A stretch of DNA of 11,256 bases from Anaerolineales bacterium UBA6131 (GCA_002435875.1 DIVN01000235.1:1-11256); one strand, 5' to 3'. Counted from the stretch's first letter, positions 1 to 7,533 are shown. Notes: a model not told the origin generated them from the letters alone. Program-made: numbers and translations.

Positions 1-165
1 AACAGCTATTGTGAGTCGGAACGGCTATTTGACCGACCTGGATGTAGAGCCTAGAATTGACTATTGCCTCGCCTTGCGGGTGTGCTCGTATCCGACGAGG
101 CCGATAGCCATCGCCGAAGCTTGCGTGGCAGCACTACTGCTTGCGTGTGACGGAAAGGACCTATC

Positions 166-2946
166 ATGGTACGTCGATTCATGGTTCCAATCGCGCTCCT
201 GGCATTGGTACTCGGCCTCACGTTGAGGCCAGCCGTCGCCCGCAGCGCCAACTACCCGGGTGTCAGCAGTCCGGATGACACAGCGATTTCTGCCCAGTTT
301 GGGCTTTTGTCCGCCGCGCTGTCTGGGGTCTCCGCAACAGCAGATGGCGTGCTTCTGGATATCTCGCCTTCGAGTCCGGTGGTAAGTCGGAATGACATCT
401 TCACCCTGGATATTCGCGTTGTGGCAGGGACACAGTTGGTTAATGGGGCCGAGGTGCACCTGGATTTCGACGCCAGCCGAGTGCAGGTTGTGGACGACAG
501 CGGAGTGCCGACGAACGCCCTGCTTGCCGGCTCCGCGCTCCCAGTGATCGTGACTAACAGCGCAAACAACATGTTGGGCCAGATCGACTATGCCGCCGGC
601 ATTTTTGGCTCACAGGTAAGCAGCACTTTCGTCCTTGCCAGCATTCGCCTCAAAGCGATGGCCAGCACCGGCGCAGGCACGACTCCGATCAGCTTTGTGT
701 CCAGATCAGGTAGCCCCACGAACGTGACCTCGTTCGGCGGCTCGTCTGTGTTGGGCGGCACGACAGGTGCTGAGATAAGCATCTCGTCCCCCGGCAGTCT
801 ACAAGACCCATTGCCGCTCACCTGTAACAGCCTGGTAGCCGACAACACAGCAGACTATGGTGCAACCAACGCAGAGTATGGCACTTGCGGCAGCGGCTAC
901 AGCGGACCCGAGGCCGTGTACGCGCTGCAGCTCGATACCACGACAATTGTCAGCATGACGCTTGAGACAACTGGCCCCTTAGCTCTGTTGTTGTTAGGCA
1001 GTGATAATCCGTCCGATTGCTGGTACGCCGGAGGCGCACTTGCCCCAACCAGCCTGCCAGCCGGTACTGTATATGCTGTCATAGACGGCCTGGAGGCAGC
1101 AAGCTTCAGCCTGCAGGTAGAGTGCCAGGGGCCGACGACTGCGACGCCAACCCCAAGTCCTACCGTGACGCCGACGCCGACCGCCACGGAGACAAGCTCA
1201 CCGACTGCTACACCCACCACAACCCTGACAGAGGTCCCGACGGCGACCGCCACGTCCAGTGCTACCCCTACACCAACGCAGACCCCGGTTCAAACTGCCA
1301 CAGCGACAGTCTGGCCAGGAACGCTGACCAACCCCATTCCTCTGGCCTGCGGTGATTCCGCTGAAGGCAGCACCAGCGGATTCTGGGCTGCCATCAGCGA
1401 CTATGGGGAGTGCGGCAGCAACTTCAGCGGGCCGGAGGTCTTTTACTTGCTCGAGCTTGCTGAAGTCAGGGATGTACAGGTGGACTTGATTGGCAGTGCG
1501 GCACTCTCGGCCCTGGCGCTGGCAAGTCGTGATCCTGCGGACTGTCTGGGTGCTGGGCGGTCCTTCTTGCTGAACAGGCTGCCTGCCGGCAGCTATTACG
1601 TGGGCGTTGATGGGACTGAGGCTGGCAACTACCTCCTACAGTTAACATGCACGGTGCCACCCGAAGACACAGCGACGCCGACGGCAACCGCCAGCCCCAC
1701 CGAGACGTCAACACCCACACCAACTAGCACTGGGACCGTGGTGCCTACCGAGACGCCGACGGCCACGTCTTCTCCGACGGCGACAGATATGCTGACATCG
1801 ACGCCATCACCAACTTCCACCTCTTCGGCGACGCCCACTCATACTGCGACACCAACAGCCAGCCCTACGTTGACGCTTACGCCGACTGAGACGCGATTCC
1901 TGTACCGCATACGCCTGCCGATTTCAATGAAGAACTCGCGCGGCGGTCCAACAACGCCGATTCCGCCAAGCATGACACCGACTGGCAGCTCGACGCCGGG
2001 TGCGACGAGCACGATCACCCTCACACCGACACATACCGAGATCGGTGCGCCAACCGCGACTCCAACGCGCACGCCAGCGGGTACCTTCAACAGCCCCATT
2101 GGTGCTGTCTGTGGCAGCATGTTCGCCGATAGCACAGTGGGGCATGCAGCAACCATGATTTCGTACGGAGCGTGTGGAAACGGTCAGATCGGCCCCGAGG
2201 TGATCTACAGGCTGACGATCGACCGTGACCTGGACTATGTCTCTATTCAGTTTGCCCCAGCGGGCGATCTCAGGGCTTTCCTGCTGACTGCGCCGAGCCC
2301 GGCTTCATGCATTGCGGCCATAGGCCGTGGCAGCCACCAGATCTTTGATGTGAGCCCTACAACCTTCTACATTGCGGTCGATGGCCCCGCTCCAGCGAGT
2401 TACGCCCTGACCATCTACTGTAGTCCTATGCCAACATCCACGGCGTCGTCCACCGCGACCCAGACCAGGGTCCACACGGATACTGCAACCCCATCGCCCA
2501 CCTCCACGCCGACCAGTTCACCCAGCGATACGCCACGGCCCACAGCAACCGTGACTCCAGCCACGGGAGAGGCCAACATCAGAATTACTGATGTGCAGCC
2601 CACCGGCAAAGACGAGTACATACAGGTTACCAACCTGGGATCTCAGACAGGGGTGCTCAGCGGTTGGCGCCTATCAAGCCTGGTCAGTGGCCGAAGCTTC
2701 TTCTTCCCGATCGGCTTCGCACTGGGCGCTGGACAACATGTCCGCATCCACAGCGGGCCTGAAGCAGCGTTCCTGTTTCCGACAGACCTCCGCTGGACAA
2801 CGGACTATGTATGGAGCGATAGCGGTGACGAGGCAAGGCTCTTTGACGCTCAAGGAGACCTCATCGATGCCTGGAACTACTGGCCACGGGCACAACTGCT
2901 ACCCGACAGGAGCGTCCGTGCTCGCAGTGGCAGCATACCGCAATAG
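166..2946 (+). CDS. Secreted modular protein: cohesin-like domain, three 4-Cys PPC-like repeats, Thr-Pro linkers, C-terminal lamin-tail domain
   Basis: Probable extracellular or surface protein of 926 residues with no recognised catalytic domain. The start is ATG 166, with AAAGGA (154-159) six bases upstream. Residues 1-28 look like a Sec signal peptide (MVRRF, then a hydrophobic run, then AVARSA). Residues about 59-205 read as a cohesin-like beta domain. Three copies of a roughly 108-residue domain follow, at about 213-320, 388-495 and 642-752. Each has four cysteines and a YGxCG...GPE..Y signature, and resembles bacterial pre-peptidase C-terminal (PPC) domains. Low-complexity Thr/Ser/Pro linkers separate them (about 323-381, 498-576, 595-639, 753-802). 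Residues about 803-912 match a lamin-tail domain (DEYIQVTNLG, SGWRL, VRIHSG, GDEARLFDAQGDLID). Residues 577-594 form a basic and hydrophobic island inside the linkers. The lipid kinase gene starts 17 bases downstream, so they may be co-transcribed. The role is inferred only: adhesion, cell-surface scaffold or glycan binding. Confidence 0.9.
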   Translation: MVRRFMVPIALLALVLGLTLRPAVARSANYPGVSSPDDTAISAQFGLLSAALSGVSATADGVLLDISPSSPVVSRNDIFTLDIRVVAGTQLVNGAEVHLDFDASRVQVVDDSGVPTNALLAGSALPVIVTNSANNMLGQIDYAAGIFGSQVSSTFVLASIRLKAMASTGAGTTPISFVSRSGSPTNVTSFGGSSVLGGTTGAEISISSPGSLQDPLPLTCNSLVADNTADYGATNAEYGTCGSGYSGPEAVYALQLDTTTIVSMTLETTGPLALLLLGSDNPSDCWYAGGALAPTSLPAGTVYAVIDGLEAASFSLQVECQGPTTATPTPSPTVTPTPTATETSSPTATPTTTLTEVPTATATSSATPTPTQTPVQTATATVWPGTLTNPIPLACGDSAEGSTSGFWAAISDYGECGSNFSGPEVFYLLELAEVRDVQVDLIGSAALSALALASRDPADCLGAGRSFLLNRLPAGSYYVGVDGTEAGNYLLQLTCTVPPEDTATPTATASPTETSTPTPTSTGTVVPTETPTATSSPTATDMLTSTPSPTSTSSATPTHTATPTASPTLTLTPTETRFLYRIRLPISMKNSRGGPTTPIPPSMTPTGSSTPGATSTITLTPTHTEIGAPTATPTRTPAGTFNSPIGAVCGSMFADSTVGHAATMISYGACGNGQIGPEVIYRLTIDRDLDYVSIQFAPAGDLRAFLLTAPSPASCIAAIGRGSHQIFDVSPTTFYIAVDGPAPASYALTIYCSPMPTSTASSTATQTRVHTDTATPSPTSTPTSSPSDTPRPTATVTPATGEANIRITDVQPTGKDEYIQVTNLGSQTGVLSGWRLSSLVSGRSFFFPIGFALGAGQHVRIHSGPEAAFLFPTDLRWTTDYVWSDSGDEARLFDAQGDLIDAWNYWPRAQLLPDRSVRARSGSIPQ
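802..1125 (+). repeat. 4-Cys PPC-like domain, copy 1
   Basis: First copy of the internal protein repeat of the secreted protein. Its cysteines are residues 220, 241, 285 and 320, spaced 21, 44 and 35 residues apart. It carries YGTCGSGYSGPEAVY and a late IDG...EC segment. The four cysteines probably form two disulphides outside the cell (inference). Confidence 0.75.
1132..1308 (+). repeat. Thr/Pro-rich linker 1 (low complexity)
   Basis: Coding low-complexity stretch with repeated TPT, TAT and SPT units joining repeat copies 1 and 2. Such linkers are typical extended spacers in secreted modular proteins and potential O-glycosylation sites. The DNA units are imperfect because codon choice varies. 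Confidence 0.8.
1327..1650 (+). repeat. 4-Cys PPC-like domain, copy 2
   Basis: Second copy of the internal repeat. Its cysteines are residues 395, 416, 460 and 495, spaced 21, 44 and 35, exactly as in copy 1. It carries YGECGSNFSGPEVFY and LPAGSYYVGVDG, the part most like a PPC domain. Confidence 0.75.
1657..1893 (+). repeat. Thr/Pro-rich linker 2 (low complexity)
   Basis: Longest Thr/Ser/Pro linker, about 79 residues, between repeat copy 2 and the non-linker island at 1894-1947. Its units are TPT, TAT, SPT and TET. Confidence 0.8.
1948..2082 (+). repeat. Thr/Pro-rich linker 3 (low complexity)
   Basis: Thr/Ser/Pro linker of about 45 residues, from the end of the RLPISMKN island to repeat copy 3. 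It has more Gly and Ile than the other linkers. Confidence 0.75.
2089..2421 (+). repeat. 4-Cys PPC-like domain, copy 3
   Basis: Third and most divergent copy. Its cysteines are residues 649, 670, 715 and 752, spaced 21, 45 and 37. It keeps YGACGNGQIGPEVIYRL and FYIAVDG, so the fold is probably kept despite the drift. Confidence 0.72.
2422..2571 (+). repeat. Thr/Pro-rich linker 4 (low complexity)
   Basis: Thr/Ser/Pro linker of about 50 residues joining repeat copy 3 to the lamin-tail domain. Confidence 0.78.
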
Positions 2947-2963
2947 CTGGCGCAAGGACACGA

Positions 2964-3878
2964 ATGAGCACAGAAGCGTTCGCCGTCGTGAATCCAGTAG
3001 CCGGAGGAGGGCGAGTCGGGGCAACATGGTCTACGCTGTCTGAGGCACTCCGGCAGGCCGGCCTGCAGTTTCAGGCTCAGCTTACCGGCCGCCCGGGCGA
3101 CGGCACGCCGATCACGCGGAAGGCCATCGCCGAGGGCTTCCGCCACATCATCTGCGTGGGTGGCGATGGCACGGTCAACGAAGTAGTCAACGGACTGGTC
3201 CTGGATGGCAGGATCCCCTCCGACGTGGTGCTGAGCATTCTTCCACAAGGTACGGGGTCGGACTTTGGACGGGCGATGAACATCCCGCGTGTGACGGCGG
3301 AGGCCGTCCGCCTGGCCGCAAGCGGTCGCACTCGTGTTGTCGACATTGCCCTGATCCGCTGTCTGCGCGATGGCCAGCCCGTCGAACGCTACTTTGTCAA
3401 TGTTGCCGGCGTTGGCTTTGACGGCGACACCTGCGTGCGGGTGAACCGTATGAGCAAGCGCCTCGGGGGCACGATACCGTACTTGACCGGCCTCGTTATG
3501 TCACTGATATCTTATCAGAATAAGCCAACCGTGGTGACGCATGACGGCCAGCGGGTTCGCGGAAAGTACAACTCGGTGGTCGTCTGCAATGGGCAGTACT
3601 TTGGTGGCGGCATGTGGGTTGGCCCACGCGCGGCGGCCGATGACGGCCTGCTTGACGTGGTGATTTTGGGAGACCTCAACAAAGTGGAGTTGTTGCTGAA
3701 CCTGCCGCGGGTCTACCGCGGAACACACCTCACCCATCCCAAGGTGTCGACATTCCGAACTCGCCATGTGCGCATCGAGTCCGAAGGGCGCATGTACCTG
3801 GAGGCAGAAGGCGAGCTAGTAGGCGAAACCCCTGCTGAGTTGAGTATCCTGCGCAGCGCCCTTACGATCCACGGCTAG
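2964..3878 (+). CDS. Diacylglycerol kinase family lipid kinase (YegS/DgkB/BmrU type)
   Basis: Probable cytoplasmic or membrane-associated kinase that transfers the ATP gamma-phosphate to a lipid hydroxyl such as diacylglycerol. Its 304 residues are a normal family length. The DAGK catalytic domain is at the N terminus: VNPVAGGGR at residues 9-17, the nucleotide-binding GGDGTVNEV at 66-74, and LPQGTGSDFGR at 93-103. The C-terminal beta domain has NVAGVGFDG, NGQYFGGGMWVGPRAAADDG and, near the end, EGELVGETP, where many relatives have DGE. ATG 2964 has AAGGA (2954-2958) five bases upstream. It lies 17 bases after the secreted protein gene and 21 bases before the phosphatase-fold gene, which suggests one transcript. 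The exact lipid cannot be read from the sequence; a polyprenol or sphingoid-like substrate is also possible. Confidence 0.92.
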   Translation: MSTEAFAVVNPVAGGGRVGATWSTLSEALRQAGLQFQAQLTGRPGDGTPITRKAIAEGFRHIICVGGDGTVNEVVNGLVLDGRIPSDVVLSILPQGTGSDFGRAMNIPRVTAEAVRLAASGRTRVVDIALIRCLRDGQPVERYFVNVAGVGFDGDTCVRVNRMSKRLGGTIPYLTGLVMSLISYQNKPTVVTHDGQRVRGKYNSVVVCNGQYFGGGMWVGPRAAADDGLLDVVILGDLNKVELLLNLPRVYRGTHLTHPKVSTFRTRHVRIESEGRMYLEAEGELVGETPAELSILRSALTIHG

Positions 3879-3888
3879 ACCGGCTGAC

Positions 3889-3894
3889 AGGGAG
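3889..3894 (+). promoter_or_regulatory. Ribosome binding site supporting a TTG start
   Basis: AGGGAG lies five bases before TTG 3900. The next in-frame ATG (residue 25) has no comparable site and would cut off the N-terminal hydrophobic anchor, so TTG is the better start. Confidence 0.6.
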
Positions 3895-3899
3895 CCAGT

Positions 3900-5648
3900 T
3901 TGGCGAAAGCACTCCTGCTTCTCCTCATTATCGCTGTGCTGGCAGGCGTAGCGTTCGGGTGCTACACCTGGATGGATAGGCTGGTACGCTCGATCTATGA
4001 CTACCAACCTCCAACCAAAGGCTCGCCTCCCGCTACCACGACCCTTACCGCACCACTGGCCGACCAGATTGTCCTGGTCGCCATCGACGGGCTTCGTTAT
4101 GATGCTTCCACCATGATGCCACAGCTGAACGCTTTGCGGCTGCAGGGCGCCCATGCGCAATTGCTCGCGTGGCCGCCATCGAATGCACAGACCCGCTGGA
4201 CTAGCCTGCTTACGGGGACTGGGGCAGAACTGAATTGGGCACCACTGTTTGACTATGGCGACGAGTGGGTCCTGCCGATGCAAATCGACCATTTGTTTGC
4301 GGCCTTTGACAGAGCCCGTCTGAAGATAGGGATCGCAGGATCCCATCGCTGGCAGAAGCTGCTGAACAAGACGCCACTATACCTACAGTTCTTTGTGCAG
4401 GACCACAGTCCCGCCGCGGATGCGGCAGTTACCAGGACCGCAGGCGCATTCTTGCGCGAGTTTAGGCCTGACCTGCTGCTGGTGCACCTGCAGCAGCTGG
4501 AGGAGATCGGCCTGCGATACGGCGGCGCCAGCGAAGAGTATCGCCAGGCTGCTTTGCGGTGCGATGAGCACATCGGTGCCATTGTCGCCCAGGTGGATCT
4601 GAGCCACAGCGTGCTGATCGTTGTGTCAACCTATGGTCACTTGGACGAAGGTGGGCACGGCGGAACCGAACGAGCTACATCAACCATGCCTTTCGTGATG
4701 GCTGGGGCGAGGGTCATTGCCGGCGAATACGAGCCTCTACAACTGACCGATATCGCGCCACTTGTTGCCTCGCTGGCGGGGGCTCCGATTCCACGTTCCG
4801 CAGAGGGTATTTGGCCGACCCAGATGCTGCAACTGGACCAACTGGAGCTGGCAGAGAAGTGGACTGCAACGGCTCTCCAACACGTTCGCGTGGGCAATGT
4901 CTACCTCCACAGCATCGGCTTGGGACCGCTAAGCCGCTCGGCAGAGGGTGACGCCCTGGTTGCGCTGAGCTCTCTGGATGTGCAGAACTATGCAAGCGCA
5001 GCGGAATTGGGAGAGCTTGCCGTGCGACAGACAGTGCGTGAGATGCAGCAAGGCCGCCGCGCCCGTATCTGGCAGGAGCGCACACAACGCGGTCTGCCAA
5101 TCGCGTTAGCGCTGGCCATCTTCAGCTGGATCATCGTGCACTACTGGGATAGACACACGCCTTGGTGCGCTATCGCAGCAGCTCTGGCGCTGGCCACCTA
5201 CCACGTCTTGTACGTGCGCGACGGCAATAGCTACACGTTTAGCCGCCTCGGCGCAGGAGGATTTGCCGCCCTCTTGCAACCAAGCATCCGCTACGCAGTG
5301 ATAGCAGCCACCGTAGGGGCCGCAGTCGTCACGCTACGATTACTACTGCGGAAGGAACGATCGGGCATATCCGTGCTATTGCATGCCTATGGCTATGGCA
5401 TCCTACAACTTTATTTTCTGGCAGTCGCCGCCGGACTGCTTGCCTGGTGGATTGGCCCGGTCTTTCAATGGTACGTGCCGAATCTGGCTCTGGCCTTCAT
5501 ATTGGTGATCATCCTGATGCAGGCGATGCTCGTGGCCCTCCTGTCGATCCCAGTCCCGGCGGTCATCTTGCTGCTTCAGCGGTTCCTGTGGTGGATCTTG
5601 CGACAGGCGCGTGCCCATCTCCGTCCACCAAATCTGTCGTCAGGCTGA
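3900..5648 (+). CDS. Membrane protein with alkaline-phosphatase/type I phosphodiesterase fold, catalytic residues largely replaced
   Basis: The 582-residue product has an N-terminal membrane anchor (about 4-22), a phosphatase-like domain (about 55-300), and a C-terminal part with about five or six hydrophobic helices (near 399-416, 423-439, 465-482, 500-522 and a long stretch at 530-560). The phosphatase domain probably faces outside. The fold is recognised from VAIDGLRYD (60-68), PSNAQTRWTSLLTG (93-106), the LLLVH strand ending at 196, and STYGHLDEGGHGGTE (243-257). D63 and H253 of the metal site are kept. By motif alignment with this superfamily, the nucleophile Thr/Ser is Ala96, the D..GH pair is E201/L205, and the SDHG pair is T244/Y245. 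It may therefore be a non-catalytic relative with a binding or regulatory role (inference). It sits between a lipid kinase and dTDP-rhamnose synthesis, so a lipid or cell-envelope role is plausible. Confidence 0.8.
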   Translation: MAKALLLLLIIAVLAGVAFGCYTWMDRLVRSIYDYQPPTKGSPPATTTLTAPLADQIVLVAIDGLRYDASTMMPQLNALRLQGAHAQLLAWPPSNAQTRWTSLLTGTGAELNWAPLFDYGDEWVLPMQIDHLFAAFDRARLKIGIAGSHRWQKLLNKTPLYLQFFVQDHSPAADAAVTRTAGAFLREFRPDLLLVHLQQLEEIGLRYGGASEEYRQAALRCDEHIGAIVAQVDLSHSVLIVVSTYGHLDEGGHGGTERATSTMPFVMAGARVIAGEYEPLQLTDIAPLVASLAGAPIPRSAEGIWPTQMLQLDQLELAEKWTATALQHVRVGNVYLHSIGLGPLSRSAEGDALVALSSLDVQNYASAAELGELAVRQTVREMQQGRRARIWQERTQRGLPIALALAIFSWIIVHYWDRHTPWCAIAAALALATYHVLYVRDGNSYTFSRLGAGGFAALLQPSIRYAVIAATVGAAVVTLRLLLRKERSGISVLLHAYGYGILQLYFLAVAAGLLAWWIGPVFQWYVPNLALAFILVIILMQAMLVALLSIPVPAVILLLQRFLWWILRQARAHLRPPNLSSG

Positions 5649-5678
5649 TCCAATCATCAACTTGGGGAGGAAAGCACT

Positions 5679-6509
5679 ATGCGTATTGCCATAACCGGCA
5701 GCGCCGGACAGTTGGGTCAGGCTCTGCAACTTTCCCTGGGCGATCAGGAGCTATTGCTCCTGGACCTGCCCAGCTTTGATGTCACGGATCATTCGCAGAT
5801 GTCGCAGGTGATCGGCGACTTCGCCCCCCAGGTAGTCATCCACGGGGCTGCCTACACTGATGTCGACGGATGCGAATTGCAGCCGGAGCTGGCCTATCGC
5901 ATCAACGCGCTGGGAACGCAGAATGTGGCTCTGGCTGCCCAGTCGTGCTCAGCTGCCATGGTATACATTTCCACGGACTATGTATTCGATGGCACGAAAG
6001 GCGAACCATATTGGGAGTGGGATGCCCCGAATCCACAGAGCGTCTACGCGCGCTCCAAGCTCGCGGGAGAGTATCTGACACAGACACTGCTCCTCCAACA
6101 CTACATCGTGCGCACCGCATGGCTCTACAGTCGCGGGGGCAAGAACTTTGTGCAGACGGTTCTGCGTCTGTCCAACGAGCGCAGGGAGCTGCGCTTTGTG
6201 ACGGATGAGATTGGCTCACCCACCTACGCTCCAGATGTGGCTGAAGCAGTCACCAAGCTCATCGCTCAACCAGTATATGGCATCTACCATTTCACCAATA
6301 CCGGCGTGTGCTCGCGATACGACTGGGCCAAGGCCGTACTGGAGCTGGCGGGCCGGGCGGACTTTCCGTTATTCCCGACGTCAGCATACAAGCGAGCAGC
6401 CAGGGTGCCTGCCCGCTCAGAGCTGCGCAACTTTTGCGGTGCGACCCAGTTGGGCATCACTCTGCGGCCATGGCGCGACGCGCTGCAAGACTACTTCCGT
6501 GGGTCCTGA
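5679..6509 (+). CDS. rfbD: dTDP-4-dehydrorhamnose reductase (RmlD)
   Basis: Catalyses the last step of dTDP-L-rhamnose synthesis, NAD(P)H-dependent reduction of dTDP-4-dehydro-L-rhamnose, in the cytoplasm. It is an extended short-chain dehydrogenase of 276 residues, slightly shorter than the usual 280-300. The cofactor loop GSAGQLG is at residues 7-13, HGAAYTDVDGCE at 55-66, and the catalytic triad is T99 (in STDYVFDG), Y123 and K127 (YARSK). ATG 5679 follows a strong GGAGG (5666-5670) with an eight-base spacer. The family 2 glycosyltransferase gene overlaps its 3' end by 11 bases, so the two are probably translationally coupled. The other rhamnose genes (rfbA, rfbB, rfbC) are not in this window and must lie elsewhere if the pathway is complete. 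Confidence 0.93.
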   Translation: MRIAITGSAGQLGQALQLSLGDQELLLLDLPSFDVTDHSQMSQVIGDFAPQVVIHGAAYTDVDGCELQPELAYRINALGTQNVALAAQSCSAAMVYISTDYVFDGTKGEPYWEWDAPNPQSVYARSKLAGEYLTQTLLLQHYIVRTAWLYSRGGKNFVQTVLRLSNERRELRFVTDEIGSPTYAPDVAEAVTKLIAQPVYGIYHFTNTGVCSRYDWAKAVLELAGRADFPLFPTSAYKRAARVPARSELRNFCGATQLGITLRPWRDALQDYFRGS

Positions 6510-7452
6510 GTCCTTCTCGGTTATCATACCGAGTTGGAATGGGGCGCAGTTGTTGCCAGCGTGTCTGGAGTCACTGCGTGCCCAGAGCTGGCGCGATTTC
6601 GAATTGCTCGTAGTGGACAACGCATCAAGCGACGATTCTGCACGTGTCGTACGAGACCGTTTTCCCGAGGCTCGCTTTCTGCAACTGCTCAGTAACCGCG
6701 GCTTTTCCGCAGCGGTGAATGTGGGCATCGCGCGCTCCAGCCGCCCCTTGGTGGCGCTGCTCAACCAGGACGTCGAGGTGCATTCGAACTGGCTGCAAGC
6801 CTTGGCCCAGGCTGCCGAGAACCACCGCGAGACAGGTGCATTTGCCAGCAGAATGATGCTCTACGGCCAGCGAGATCATTTCCATTCGGCTGGAGACCTA
6901 TACGGGCGTGACGGGATACCGGTCAACCGCGGCGTGTGGCAAGAGGACAAGGGTCAGTACGCGGAGGTCGCCCAGGTTTTTGCTGCATGTGGTGGGGCTG
7001 CGGCTTATCGTCGCAGCATGCTGAACGATGTCGGCGGATTCGACGAGAGCTTTTTCATGTACCTGGAAGATGTCGATCTAGCCTGGAGGCACCAACTGGC
7101 GGGATGGGGTGCAGTGTATGTACCTGAGGCCGTCGCCTACCATCATTTGAGCGCCAGCGGGGGCGGCAAGACAGCCAGTTTCTACACAGGTCGCAACACC
7201 ATCTACGTGCTTGCGAAGAACATGCCCGCCGAGCTGCTGCGGGAGTACTCGCGCGACATCCTGGTAGCCCAGCTACGTGTGCTGCGTGAGGCGCTGCGCT
7301 CATGGCGGGGAGAGGCGGCACGCGCGCGCCTACGAGGACAACTATCAGGTCTGCTTACGTGGCCGCGCATGCTGCGCAAACGAGAGGCGATTCAGCGAGC
7401 AAGGCGCGTATCGCTGGACGCGCTACGCGACCTCCTGCAGCCGGTTGACTAG
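6499..7452 (+). CDS. Family 2 glycosyltransferase, WbbL/rhamnosyltransferase-like
   Basis: Probable cytoplasmic GT-A fold glycosyltransferase that adds a sugar to a lipid-linked glycan. I place the start at GTG 6499, giving 317 residues; the frame is open further upstream (to 6205), but that part overlaps rfbD and does not resemble a glycosyltransferase. Motifs: FSVIIPSWNG (6-15), VVDNASSDDS (38-47), NRGFSAAVN, LNQDVEV with the DXD-like D91, CGGAAAYRR, and GGFDESFFMYLEDVDLAWR with E190/D191 as catalytic-base candidates. The C terminus is a basic helical region without a clear membrane helix. Overlap with rfbD suggests dTDP-rhamnose as donor, but the donor cannot be proved from sequence. No good ribosome binding site precedes GTG, consistent with coupled translation. 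Confidence 0.88.
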   Translation: MGPESFSVIIPSWNGAQLLPACLESLRAQSWRDFELLVVDNASSDDSARVVRDRFPEARFLQLLSNRGFSAAVNVGIARSSRPLVALLNQDVEVHSNWLQALAQAAENHRETGAFASRMMLYGQRDHFHSAGDLYGRDGIPVNRGVWQEDKGQYAEVAQVFAACGGAAAYRRSMLNDVGGFDESFFMYLEDVDLAWRHQLAGWGAVYVPEAVAYHHLSASGGGKTASFYTGRNTIYVLAKNMPAELLREYSRDILVAQLRVLREALRSWRGEAARARLRGQLSGLLTWPRMLRKREAIQRARRVSLDALRDLLQPVD

Positions 7453-7473
7453 AGCCTGTGAGTCTGGTAAGAT
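7445..7473 (+). promoter_or_regulatory. Candidate sigma70-type promoter
   Basis: TTGACT (7445-7450, five of six matches to TTGACA) is separated by exactly 17 bases from TAAGAT (7468-7473, four of six matches to TATAAT). It covers the stop codon of the WbbL-like gene and lies about 60 bases before the next gene, in one of the two widest gaps between genes (81 bases each). It could start a separate transcript for the DPM1-like gene. It may also be chance. Confidence 0.3.
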
Positions 7474-7518
7474 GGCCACCGTGCAGGACAGGACCGTGCC
7501 GCTCTGCTTCGCCGCACT

Positions 7519-7523
7519 GGAGG
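7519..7523 (+). promoter_or_regulatory. Ribosome binding site deciding between TTG 7534 and ATG 7540
   Basis: GGAGG is 10 bases before TTG 7534 and 16 bases before ATG 7540. The spacing favours TTG; the codon favours ATG. The two products differ by only two residues. Confidence 0.5.
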
Positions 7524-7533
7524 CAAAACCCGC

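Noticed and set aside
57..86. TTGACT followed 18 bases later by TGTGCT upstream of the secreted protein
   Set aside because: The -10 part matches TATAAT at only three of six positions and the spacing is long; too weak to call a promoter.
11..226. Short + strand open frame at the left edge
   Set aside because: It runs into the start of the secreted protein in another frame, shows no family motif and has no convincing ribosome site. A few codons of an upstream gene could end here, but nothing shows it.
897..1253. Reverse-strand open frame rich in Val-Gly-Val repeats, with similar ones at 1629-1838, 1839-2156 and 2415-2633
   Set aside because: These are mirror images of the Thr-Pro linkers read on the opposite strand; they have no motif or ribosome site and lie inside the strong secreted-protein frame.
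3882..3897. GGCT...AGCC inverted repeat between the lipid kinase and phosphatase-fold genes
   Set aside because: The stem is only four base pairs, has no T-tract and contains the ribosome binding site; probably chance.
6205..6498. Upstream extension of the WbbL-like glycosyltransferase frame
   Set aside because: It lies inside rfbD in another frame and its translation has no glycosyltransferase features; the domain begins just after GTG 6499.
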